Shown: one piece after another, positions 1 through 5,250 of the stretch
Position numbering within the stretch: position 1 is the first letter of the stretch
Layout: each line of letters begins with the position of its first letter
NCBI GenBank assembly: GCA_016303085.1
Contig: JAEDMI010000173.1
Span: 1-5,250 of the forward strand
Reading direction: 5' to 3'
Length of the DNA: 5,250 nucleotides
DNA from: Acetatifactor sp.
GTDB lineage: Bacteria; Bacillota; Clostridia; Lachnospirales; Lachnospiraceae
Position numbers and translations under genes: made by a program
Notes under the pieces: model-generated
Databases searched by the model: none
What the model saw: the letters and a program-made list of their open reading frames with translations, nothing else
What the model was told of the DNA's origin: nothing

Positions 1-617
1 GCCAGTTCCTCCATGATAATGACCTCATCATTCATAGAACCGATAAAAGCCAGCCTCATTCCCACCTGCCGGTCTTCAAATTTAGGCCAAAGAATACCCG
101 GCGTATCCAGCAGTTCCAGACTCTTATCCAAACGTATCCACTGCTTTCCCTTCGTGACTCCCGGCTTGTTGCCGGTCTTTGCACAGGCCTTTCCCGCAAA
201 GGAATTGATAAAGGTTGATTTTCCCACATTCGGGATTCCCACAACCATGGCCCGAACCGGACGGTTTACAATACCGCGCTTTTTGTCCCGCTCAATTTTC
301 TCCCTGCATGCCTCCCGCACAAGTCCGTTGATTGCCTTGATACCGTTCCCGCTCTTGGAATTGACTTCCAGCACATGTGCGCCCAAATTTTCAAAATAAT
401 TCATCCATTGTTTATTGTACTCGGGGTCTGCCAAATCCGCCTTGTTCAGCAACACAATTCTGGCTTTATTCTTTCCCAACTCGTCAATATCGGGATTTCG
501 GCTACTCAGAGGAATTCTTGCATCCACAAGCTCAATAATCAAATCAATCAGCTTTATATTCTCCTGCATCATACGCTTTGCTTTCGTCATATGACCGGGA
601 TACCATTGATAATTCAT
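1..617 (-). CDS. rbgA: Ribosome biogenesis GTPase RbgA (YlqF), 3' end missing
   Basis: RbgA is a circularly permuted GTPase that acts late in assembly of the 50S subunit. I translated it from the ATG at 617; the frame stays open for 205 codons to the left edge, so it is partial. It begins MNYQWYPGHMTKAKRMM, the usual RbgA N-terminus. G motifs occur in permuted order: G4 NKAD at residues 58-61, a G5-like SKSGNG at 87-92, G1 GIPNVGKST at 127-135, a G2 Thr in PGVTKG at 152-157, and G3 DTPG at 171-174, followed by the family-typical ILWPKFED. The missing part is the C-terminal RNA-binding domain (family length is about 280 residues). The start lies 3 nt after the lepB stop and has only a weak Shine-Dalgarno (AGTAGAG), which suggests translational coupling to lepB. 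The identification is very secure. Confidence 0.96.
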   Translation of the reverse strand, partial: MNYQWYPGHMTKAKRMMQENIKLIDLIIELVDARIPLSSRNPDIDELGKNKARIVLLNKADLADPEYNKQWMNYFENLGAHVLEVNSKSGNGIKAINGLVREACREKIERDKKRGIVNRPVRAMVVGIPNVGKSTFINSFAGKACAKTGNKPGVTKGKQWIRLDKSLELLDTPGILWPKFEDRQVGMRLAFIGSMNDEVIIMEEL

Positions 618-620
618 ACT

Positions 621-1202
621 CTACTTTATAAAGCCCATACCCTGTTCTTCACATTTGGTACGGAACCACGCCTTTCCTATAATATCACTGTCCTTCACCG
701 GACCGATGTTTGCAGAACGACTGTCCTCGCTGTTGGCCGGATTATCCCCGACGCAAAAGTATTCGCCGTTTCCCAACGTCAGTTCATTGAACGCAATCCC
801 GGGATCCGCAATATATTCCGTTACCCATTCGCTCTCAATTCCGTTTACAAAAAGAGTCCCGTCACGGATTATCAGATGGTCCCCCGGAGTGGCAACCACC
901 CGCTTCACATAATAGTGAGCGTTCTCGTTCCCGTTCGGAAGAAACACAACCACATCTCCCTTTTTCGGCGATGACAATACATATCGGAAACGATCCACAA
1001 AAATTTTCTGACCGCTGTAAAGAGTTGGCTCCATGGACACACCAACCACTTTTGTAGTCATCCCAAAAAAGAAAACTACTACCGATGCAATAAAGATTGC
1101 CGCCAGTATCCCAAACACCCAGCTGAACACTTCCCGAATCAATGCGGAGCTTATTTTTTTCCTTCTTCTGTAAAAGCTTAAGCCCTTACCTCTTCTCGCC
1201 AT
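621..1202 (-). CDS. lepB: Type I signal peptidase (leader peptidase)
   Basis: This membrane serine protease removes signal peptides from exported proteins at the outer face of the cytoplasmic membrane. The protein has 193 residues. It has a basic cytoplasmic start (RRGKG, YRRRKK), one transmembrane segment at about residues 26-48, the catalytic serine S56 in GVSMEPTL, the Lys general base K100 in YYVKRVVATPGD, and the conserved GDNPANSEDSR box at 152-162. The single N-terminal anchor and short length fit the Gram-positive Sip type. I chose the ATG at 1202, preceded by GAGTGGGA with 6 nt spacing; an in-frame GTG at 1214 is a possible alternative but overlaps that site. lepB sits between rplS and rbgA and heads a sub-unit with its own promoter. 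Confidence 0.96.
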   Translation of the reverse strand: MARRGKGLSFYRRRKKISSALIREVFSWVFGILAAIFIASVVVFFFGMTTKVVGVSMEPTLYSGQKIFVDRFRYVLSSPKKGDVVVFLPNGNENAHYYVKRVVATPGDHLIIRDGTLFVNGIESEWVTEYIADPGIAFNELTLGNGEYFCVGDNPANSEDSRSANIGPVKDSDIIGKAWFRTKCEEQGMGFIK

Positions 1203-1234
1203 ACTGTTTCCCACTCAAAATTACATTTTAAATA

Positions 1235-1263
1235 AGTATAACACAATTCCAATAATAAGAAAA
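1235..1263 (-). promoter_or_regulatory. Predicted promoter for lepB-rbgA (extended -10)
   Basis: On the minus strand, TATACT (1235-1240, 5 of 6 matches to the sigma-A -10) is preceded by TGT, giving an extended -10. A weak -35, TTTTCT (1258-1263), lies exactly 17 nt upstream. The -35 falls in the tail and last stem bases of the rplS terminator. The position, 33 nt before the lepB start and just after a terminator, supports real use. This is inferred from sequence only. Confidence 0.65.
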
Positions 1264-1290
1264 GGACAACTACATATGTAATTGTCCTTT
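1248..1290 (-). terminator. Intrinsic terminator after rplS
   Basis: A 30-nt near-perfect inverted repeat at 1261-1290 folds on the minus-strand transcript into a 13-bp stem (AAAGGACAA, a U-G pair, then UAC) with an AUAU loop. It starts 11 nt after the rplS stop and runs into the T-rich tail TTTTCTTATTATT. In the opposite direction no T-rich tail follows, so it works for the minus strand only. Confidence 0.88.
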
Positions 1291-1301
1291 CACTCTCATG
1301 A

Positions 1302-1649
1302 TTACTTAACGAGTTCCTTAACCTTTGCCTTCTTACCGATACGGTCTCTCAGATAGTTCAGCTTTGCGCGTCTTACTTTACCCTTTCTCACCACCTCAAT
1401 CTTCTCTACATTGGGGGAATGTACAGGCCAAGTCTTCTCAACGCCGATGCCGCCGGAAATCTTTCTTACGGTGAAGGTCTCTCTGTTGCTGCCGCCCTGT
1501 CTCTTCAGGACAACGCCCTCAAACACCTGAATTCTTTCGCGGTTACCCTCTTTGATTTTGCCGTAAACCTTAACGGTATCGCCAACTTCAAACTCATCAA
1601 CGGATGCCTTTAACTGTTCTGCTTCGATTTCTTTGATAATATCACTCAT
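1302..1649 (-). CDS. rplS: 50S ribosomal protein L19
   Basis: L19 is a large-subunit protein at the 30S-50S interface. The 115-residue length is the usual size for bacterial L19. Hallmarks are FEVGDTVKVYGKIKEGNRER at about residues 20-39, FEGVVLKRQGG at 43-53, SGGIGVEKTWPVHSPNVEKI at about 65-84 and the C-terminal KVRRAKLNYLRDRIGKKAK at 91-109. The start is clear: a perfect AAGGAGG (1656-1662) lies 6 nt before the ATG. Unlike the tightly packed upstream genes, rplS has its own promoter, a structured leader and a terminator, so it can be made as a single-gene transcript in addition to any read-through from trmD. Confidence 0.98.
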   Translation of the reverse strand: MSDIIKEIEAEQLKASVDEFEVGDTVKVYGKIKEGNRERIQVFEGVVLKRQGGSNRETFTVRKISGGIGVEKTWPVHSPNVEKIEVVRKGKVRRAKLNYLRDRIGKKAKVKELVK

Positions 1650-1724
1650 AACGAGCCTCCTTCATAAAATGGATGTTCTTAATACATTTCCTGTAACAGA
1701 GGACCATCTTCGTTGTCACAACAT
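1650..1724 (-). promoter_or_regulatory. Probable L19 (rplS) mRNA leader, autoregulatory candidate
   Basis: This is the 5' untranslated region of rplS, about 72 nt from the expected transcription start near 1722. Visible pairings on the minus-strand RNA are a UCCU/AGGA hairpin with a CUGUUAC loop (1689-1703), AAGAUGG (1704-1710) with CCAUUUU (1666-1672), and AUGUU (1720-1724) with AACAU (1673-1677). The last two cross, so they form either a pseudoknot or alternative states. The downstream strand of the second helix ends 3 nt before the AAGGAGG site. Low-GC Gram-positive bacteria are known to carry an L19 leader motif (Rfam L19_leader) at this place; the match here is by position and from memory of the family, not by a covariance search. 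Confidence 0.55.
1656..1662 (-). promoter_or_regulatory. Strong ribosome binding site of rplS
   Basis: The sequence AAGGAGG on the minus strand is a full anti-Shine-Dalgarno complement with 6 nt spacing to the rplS ATG. It fixes that start and lies 3 nt downstream of a possible leader helix. Confidence 0.9.
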
Positions 1725-1728
1725 TCAG

Positions 1729-1757
1729 ATTTTAACATACAGGTACATAAAATGCAA
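1729..1757 (-). promoter_or_regulatory. Predicted promoter for rplS (extended -10)
   Basis: Minus-strand TAAAAT (1729-1734, 5 of 6 to the sigma-A -10) is preceded by TGT, making an extended -10. TTGCAT (1752-1757) lies 17 nt upstream as a -35 with the conserved TTG. It sits in the gap between the trmD stop and rplS, and transcription should begin near 1722. No convincing terminator for trmD lies upstream of it, so rplS probably also receives read-through. Confidence 0.7.
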
Positions 1758-1771
1758 GTGTTTTTTTCAAG

Positions 1772-3151
1772 CTAACCTTTTCCCCCACTAAGCCAGTAAA
1801 CGCTTCGGGATGCCTTGTAAAATCCCAGCTTCTCCTGCAAATGCTCAGAAGCGGTGTTCCCTTCCATGACATGGCCGTAGGGTGTCCGGCTTTTTTCCAG
1901 GCAGCGGTTTACGCAGTAAGCCTCCAGCGACTCCGCTATACCTTGTCTGCGATAGCCTTCCTCCACATAGAGCAACCCCATGCTGCCCTCAGTGTGAAGT
2001 CCCACAAAACCAATCTGTCTCCCATGGTCAAAGGCACCGTACATATCTCCCGCCTGAATTCGTTCTCTGATATATTCCTCCGTATCATGCTCGTAACGGC
2101 TGCTTACATAGGGAACATCCTCTGTTTTAAGACTGCGAATTTCCTTATACCGGACCGGCAATGACTCCTTCGCTGTATAAAGATACTGACTGCAGCTTCC
2201 CCACAAGCCGTATCCTAAAGATTCCAGGACTTCCTTTACAAAGTTCTGATTTGAAATCACCCACTTTGTCTCAGGCGGCAGCTTCTCCGAAAGTTTTCTT
2301 GCCGTTTCTTCGTTCTCTGCCGTCATCATGCAGGTTGCTGCCTCTCTGTCAAAGATAATCAGGTTCTCACCTTCTGAGTAAAGGACTTCTCCTCTCCCCC
2401 GGGAAAGACTCTCCATCATGTGAATATTGTTGCGTTTATCCTTGGAAAGCCGTTTAATCAGGTGTTGTTTCTCCCGATATTTTTCATACAAGTCCGGGCG
2501 GAATTTCAGTGTGCGCGCCTCCGACTGTTCCAGCCTCCACTTTGATATCTTTGCATGATTTCCCGACAGAAGTACCTCCGGGACCTTCTTTTCATGCCAT
2601 ACTTCCGGCCTGGAATACTGGGGATATTCCAGCAAATCATTATGAAAGCTCTCATCCTCCGCAGAAGTTTCGTTGCCCAACACGCCGGGAACCAATCTCG
2701 CCACCGCATCTATCATTACCATAGCGGGGAGTTCGCCGCCCGTGAGCACATAATCTCCGATGGAGACATAGTCCGTTACCACTTCCTCCAATACACGCTC
2801 ATCGATTCCCTCATAATGTCCGCAGAGAAAAACCAATTCTTCTTCTCCGGCCAGTTCTTTCGCCATTTTCTGTGTAAAAGGAATTCCCTGAGGTGTCAGA
2901 TAGATTGTCCGAACCCTTTTCCCTCCCGTCACAGCCTTCCAGGCATCAAAAACAGGCTGTGCCTGCATCAGCATACCCGCACCGCCGCCGTAAGTATAAT
3001 CATCCACCTTTCCGTGCTTGTTCAGAGTGTAATCCCTGATATTCACGGCTTCCAGCGAAAGAATATTCTTTTCCACTGCCCTTCCGATGATACTGGGAGC
3101 AAGCCCCTGCAATATCATCTCGGGAAACAAAGTCAAAACATGAAGCTTCAT
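1772..3151 (-). CDS. trmD: TrmD tRNA (guanine-37-N1)-methyltransferase fused to a GNAT acetyltransferase
   Basis: TrmD transfers a methyl group from S-adenosylmethionine to N1 of G37 in tRNA, which prevents frameshifting. Residues 1-244 form a complete TrmD: GGGAGM at 55-60, trefoil-knot segments IYLTPQG at 83-89, CGHYEGIDERV at 110-120 and SIGDYVLTGGELPAM at 130-144, catalytic-region R152, and VPEVLLSGNHAKISKWR at 190-206. Residues about 245-459 form a second domain ending in a GNAT fold: the acetyl-CoA loop RRQGIA at 401-406, then GNTASEHLQEKLGFY at 431-445. Residues 245-340 resemble the N-terminal half of some Firmicute GNAT proteins. Typical TrmD is about 240-255 residues; this one is 459. 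The start overlaps the rimM stop by 4 nt (ATGA). The acetyltransferase substrate is unknown. Glu167 stands where E. coli has Asp169. Confidence 0.95.
   Translation of the reverse strand: MKLHVLTLFPEMILQGLAPSIIGRAVEKNILSLEAVNIRDYTLNKHGKVDDYTYGGGAGMLMQAQPVFDAWKAVTGGKRVRTIYLTPQGIPFTQKMAKELAGEEELVFLCGHYEGIDERVLEEVVTDYVSIGDYVLTGGELPAMVMIDAVARLVPGVLGNETSAEDESFHNDLLEYPQYSRPEVWHEKKVPEVLLSGNHAKISKWRLEQSEARTLKFRPDLYEKYREKQHLIKRLSKDKRNNIHMMESLSRGRGEVLYSEGENLIIFDREAATCMMTAENEETARKLSEKLPPETKWVISNQNFVKEVLESLGYGLWGSCSQYLYTAKESLPVRYKEIRSLKTEDVPYVSSRYEHDTEEYIRERIQAGDMYGAFDHGRQIGFVGLHTEGSMGLLYVEEGYRRQGIAESLEAYCVNRCLEKSRTPYGHVMEGNTASEHLQEKLGFYKASRSVYWLSGGKG
1775..2419 (-). other. GNAT acetyltransferase domain at the C-terminus of TrmD
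   Basis: This segment encodes residues 245-459 of the fusion and is the size of a stand-alone two-part GNAT protein. It begins with two methionines (MMESLSRGRGEVLYSEGEN), as a free protein would, but there is no usable ribosome binding site: the nearest purine run, AAGGA, is 19 nt before the first ATG. Motif A is YVEEGYRRQGIAESL at 395-409; motif B is GHVMEGNTASEHLQEKLGF at 426-444. An FR47-like GNAT subfamily is my best guess. The pattern suggests an ancestral neighbouring gene joined in frame to trmD by loss of the trmD stop. Confidence 0.82.
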
Positions 3152-3666
3152 GATTCCTCGTCCAGTAATCCTTCCAAAATATGAATTCTGATGAAGCCTG
3201 CTTCCACGTCAATCTCAAGAACGCACTGTCTGATGGCAGGCAAAAGCAATTCCCGTCCGTCGTTCAGGTCGATGATGTAGACGTCATTTGCACCTGTCTC
3301 CATGACATCACGCAGCACACCGATTTCCGTACCGTCCTCATTTTGCACCTTCAGGCCCATCAGATCAGCCACAAAGTACTCATCTTCTTTCAGTCTGACA
3401 GCATTCTTTCTTGTCACCAGAAGTGATGCCTTGCGGTATTTTTCCACTTCATTGATATCGTCAATCCCCTTGAATTTCAGAATGACAAACTGCTTAAAGA
3501 ATTTAGCGTTTTCAACCTCAAGGTCAATTCGCTCCTTCCCCGTATCCAGTATGACTTCTCTCAGACGCTTAAAGCGCCTTACGTCATCTGTGGTAGGGAA
3601 CACCTTTACCTCCCCCTTCAATCCGTGAGTAGAAGTAATAATTCCAATCTGAAAAAAATCTTCCAT
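3148..3666 (-). CDS. rimM: Ribosome maturation factor RimM (16S rRNA processing protein)
   Basis: RimM binds S19 and helps mature the head of the 30S subunit. The protein has 172 residues, the normal size. The N-terminal RimM domain (about residues 5-88) opens with FQIGIITSTHGLKGEVKVFP and TTDD. The C-terminal PRC-barrel domain (about 93-168) shows DEYFVADLMGL, DVMETGANDVYII, GRELLLPAI and the terminal ILEGLLDE. I chose the ATG at 3666 because MEDFFQIG is the family-typical start and GGAG lies 6 nt before it. A second in-frame ATG at 3705 would add 13 residues and has an even stronger GGGAGG site. The stop overlaps the trmD start (ATGA), indicating translational coupling. Confidence 0.95.
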   Translation of the reverse strand: MEDFFQIGIITSTHGLKGEVKVFPTTDDVRRFKRLREVILDTGKERIDLEVENAKFFKQFVILKFKGIDDINEVEKYRKASLLVTRKNAVRLKEDEYFVADLMGLKVQNEDGTEIGVLRDVMETGANDVYIIDLNDGRELLLPAIRQCVLEIDVEAGFIRIHILEGLLDEES

Positions 3667-3684
3667 TTCTGTCTCCGTAAGAAA

Positions 3685-3719
3685 GAACAGGGAGGGACAT
3701 GCCATTGCCTGTTCCTCCC
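3685..3719 (-). promoter_or_regulatory. Two mutually exclusive stems around an alternative rimM start
   Basis: In the minus-strand RNA, GGGAGG (3714-3719) can pair with CCUCCC (3690-3695), and the overlapping GAACAGG (3708-3714) can pair with CCUGUUC (3685-3691). Both stems are perfect (6 and 7 bp) but share bases, so only one can form at a time. The first hides the strong Shine-Dalgarno of the ATG at 3705; both put that ATG in the loop. The pairings are seen in the sequence; a regulatory role is inference. Confidence 0.4.
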
Positions 3720-3735
3720 GACTTTTCAGTAACCC

Positions 3736-3779
3736 CGGAATGCCTCACAGGGACACTCCGTACACGCTTAATGCGTGTA
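3736..3779 (-). other. Back-to-back hairpins in the khpA-rimM gap
   Basis: Right after the khpA stop, the minus-strand RNA can form UACACGC/GCGUGUA (3761-3779, 7 bp, AUUAA loop). Immediately next is CGGAGUG/CAUUCCG (one G-U pair) continuing into CCU/AGG across a 2-nt bulge (3736-3760). Neither is followed by a U-run, so they are not intrinsic terminators. They may stabilise or mark a processing site between the ffh-rpsP-khpA and rimM-trmD parts of the transcript. Confidence 0.5.
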
Positions 3780-4007
3780 TTATACAATCTCAACATCCAC
3801 TCTTTTGTTATCTTTGGATGATGCAGCCTTCACAACAGCGCGAATTGCTTTTGCAATCCTGCCCTGTTTGCCGATAACCTTACCCATATCGGATGCAGCT
3901 ACATGAAGTTCGATGACTGTATTTTTACCTTCGGTTTTCTCGGTTACAACAACCTCATCCGGATTGTCTACAAGTGCTTTCGCAACTACTTCAACTAATT
4001 CCTTCAT
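3780..4007 (-). CDS. khpA: KhpA, small KH-domain RNA-binding protein (YlqC)
   Basis: KhpA is a small cytoplasmic RNA-binding protein that partners with KhpB (Jag/EloR) in several Gram-positive bacteria. The protein is 75 residues and consists of a single KH domain, with the GKQG loop at residues 46-49 in GKVIGKQGRIAKAIRAVV. The start at 4007 is preceded by GGAGG with 6 nt spacing and gives the usual N-terminus MKELVEVVAKALVDNP; a longer frame from 4028 would run through that ribosome binding site and is not favoured. It lies 24 nt after the rpsP stop, its classical position. Here the ylqD gene that follows in Bacillus subtilis is absent and a 113-nt structured gap takes its place. Confidence 0.94.
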   Translation of the reverse strand: MKELVEVVAKALVDNPDEVVVTEKTEGKNTVIELHVAASDMGKVIGKQGRIAKAIRAVVKAASSKDNKRVDVEIV

Positions 4008-4031
4008 AAGCCACCTCCAAAGAATCAAAAT

Positions 4032-4277
4032 TTATTTTTCGATACCAGCTGCCTTGAAGAGTTTTCCAACCTGCTCGGTAGGCTGAGCGCCGTTTGCCAG
4101 CCACTTCTTAGCCAGCTCTTCGTTAATCTTGAAGGTGCTGGGGTCGGTGCTGGGATCGTAGGTGCCGATCTCCTCGATAAATCTTCCGTCTCTGGGGGAA
4201 CGAGAATCAGCTACAATGATTCTATAAAAAGGAGCCTTCTTCTGTCCCATTCTTCTCAATCTGATCTTTACTGCCAT
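4032..4277 (-). CDS. rpsP: 30S ribosomal protein S16
   Basis: S16 is a small-subunit protein needed for early 30S assembly. The protein is 81 residues, of normal size, and starts MAVKIRLRRMGQKKAPFYRI, with the hallmark SPRDGRFIEEIGTYDP at residues 27-42 and INEELAKKWLANGAQPTEQV at 51-70. The ATG at 4277 is chosen over an in-frame ATG at 4292 because GGAGG (4286-4290) sits 8 nt before it and would be inside the longer version. The gene follows ffh by 81 nt; I see no convincing promoter in that gap, so it is probably cotranscribed with ffh. Confidence 0.98.
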   Translation of the reverse strand: MAVKIRLRRMGQKKAPFYRIIVADSRSPRDGRFIEEIGTYDPSTDPSTFKINEELAKKWLANGAQPTEQVGKLFKAAGIEK

Positions 4278-4358
4278 TGTTTTTTCCTCCATCTAAATGC
4301 TTTTAAATAGTTTCTTTATATGAAATGCCTGCTTTTGTTACAGTCACATTCATCAAGT

Positions 4359-5250
4359 TTAAAAAGGAAAACCGCCCTTCATTCCGGGGAAACCGCCGAA
4401 CATGCCCCGACCGTGTTTTTTTCCTCCGCCAAATTGCTTCATCATCTTCTGGGTTTGTTCAAACTGTTTGACGAAACGGTTTACCGCAGCGATATCCACG
4501 CCTGCGCCTCTTGCAATACGATGCTTTCTCTGGGGATTCAGAAGCTTGGGATTGCGGCGTTCCTCCTTTGTCATGGAAAGTACAATTGCTTCCGTCTGCT
4601 TCAGCTGTTTTTCATCCACCATAGAATCCAAATCGCCGCCCTTCATTCCCATTCCGGGCAGCATACTCAGGATACTTGACAAGCCGCCCATATTACGCAT
4701 CTGCTTCATGCTCTCCAGGTAATCCTCAAAGTCAAACTTACCCTTCTTCATTCTGCCTGCCATCTCACGGCTCTTGTCTTCGTCTATGTCCATATTTTCC
4801 TGAGCCTTTTCAATCAGAGACAATACATCTCCCATGCCCAGAATTCTGTTTGCCATACGATCCGGGTAAAACTGTTCCATATCGGAGAGTTTTTCGCCCA
4901 TGCCTACATACAAAATAGGTTTTCCGGTGACAGCCTTTATGGAAAGTGCCGCACCGCCTCGGGTATCTCCGTCCATCTTGGTCAGGACTACACCGTCAAT
5001 TCCTATCTTCTCATCAAATTCCCTTGCCACATTCACGGCATCCTGACCGGTCATGGCATCTACCACCAGGAGGGTCTGGTGAACGGAAATGCTGCTCTTG
5101 ATTTCCTGAAGCTCCGCCATCATGTCCTCGTCTATATGAAGACGTCCCGCAGTATCCAGAATAACCACATTGTGACCGTTCTTTTCCGCATAAGCAATTG
5201 CTTCTCTTGCAATCTCCACGGGCTTGTGATCCGTACCCATGGAAAATACG
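4359..5250 (-). CDS. ffh: Signal recognition particle GTPase Ffh, 5' end missing
   Basis: Ffh binds 4.5S/SRP RNA and signal sequences of nascent membrane proteins and delivers them to FtsY. The frame is open through the right edge (first full codon at 5249) and 296 residues are present, so about 150 are missing, including the N domain and the P-loop. Visible parts, numbered from the edge: G3 DTAGR at 32-36, G4 TKMD at 90-93 followed by GDTRGGAALS, and YVGMGEKLSDMEQF of the GTPase end. A Met-rich M domain follows, with SMLPGMGMKGG and the RNA-binding RKHRIARGAGVDIAAVNRFV. The tail is Gly/Met-rich (GGGKKHGRGMFGGFPGMKGG), common in Clostridia. The identification is secure. Confidence 0.97.
   Translation of the reverse strand, partial: VFSMGTDHKPVEIAREAIAYAEKNGHNVVILDTAGRLHIDEDMMAELQEIKSSISVHQTLLVVDAMTGQDAVNVAREFDEKIGIDGVVLTKMDGDTRGGAALSIKAVTGKPILYVGMGEKLSDMEQFYPDRMANRILGMGDVLSLIEKAQENMDIDEDKSREMAGRMKKGKFDFEDYLESMKQMRNMGGLSSILSMLPGMGMKGGDLDSMVDEKQLKQTEAIVLSMTKEERRNPKLLNPQRKHRIARGAGVDIAAVNRFVKQFEQTQKMMKQFGGGKKHGRGMFGGFPGMKGGFPF

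Noticed and set aside
375..974. Plus-strand open frame of 199 codons
   Set aside because: It runs antisense across the start of rbgA and most of lepB, both of which have clear family motifs; its translation shows no recognisable domain.
1735..1771. Possible intrinsic terminator directly after the trmD stop
   Set aside because: The T-run is on the plus strand, so the minus-strand RNA has an A-run, and there is no stable stem before a U-tract.
2401..2450. Possible internal start for a separate GNAT protein at the two ATGs near 2414-2419
   Set aside because: The nearest AAGGA is 19 nt from the first ATG, too far for normal initiation, and the frame is continuous with TrmD.
3140..3151. Perfect 12-bp palindrome ATGAAGCTTCAT at the trmD start
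   Set aside because: It encodes the first four TrmD residues (MKLH) and has no second copy in the window; taken as chance rather than an operator.
2555..3184. Plus-strand open frame of 209 codons opposite trmD
   Set aside because: It is antisense to the strongly conserved TrmD coding region, with a His/Ser/Pro-rich composition typical of a shadow frame and no domain.
4278..4358. Possible promoter for rpsP in the 81-nt gap after ffh
   Set aside because: A TATAAA-like box is present but the best -35 at 16 nt (TGTAAC) matches poorly; cotranscription from ffh is simpler. No terminator hairpin seen either.

Overview
The window is a compact, entirely minus-strand block of housekeeping genes from a low-to-mid GC Firmicute. 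Gene order and protein sequences (L19, S16, RimM, RbgA) point to Clostridia, most likely Lachnospiraceae; this is an inference from recognised families, not from a database search. No mobile element, CRISPR array, tRNA or rRNA was seen. All long plus-strand reading frames are shadows of minus-strand genes.

In transcription order (right to left) the genes are: ffh (SRP GTPase, 5' end cut by the right edge), rpsP (S16), khpA (KH-domain RNA-binding protein), rimM (30S maturation factor), trmD (tRNA m1G37 methyltransferase, here carrying a complete C-terminal GNAT acetyltransferase domain), rplS (L19), lepB (type I signal peptidase) and rbgA/ylqF (50S assembly GTPase, 3' end cut by the left edge). 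The block joins protein export (ffh, lepB) with ribosome structure and assembly (rpsP, rplS, rimM, rbgA, khpA) and tRNA modification (trmD).

The sequence suggests transcriptional sub-units. rimM and trmD overlap by 4 nt. A good extended -10 promoter lies between trmD and rplS, followed by a structured leader of about 72 nt that fits an L19 autoregulatory leader. A strong intrinsic terminator follows rplS, and a second extended -10 promoter, whose -35 sits in the terminator tail, drives lepB-rbgA. The 113-nt khpA-rimM gap, where Bacillus subtilis has ylqD, holds back-to-back hairpins and a Shine-Dalgarno region able to form two alternative stems.

The most unusual item is the 459-residue TrmD-GNAT fusion. 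Its TrmD half also has Glu at the position of the Asp proposed as catalytic base in the E. coli/H. influenzae enzymes. No wholly new multi-gene system was found.
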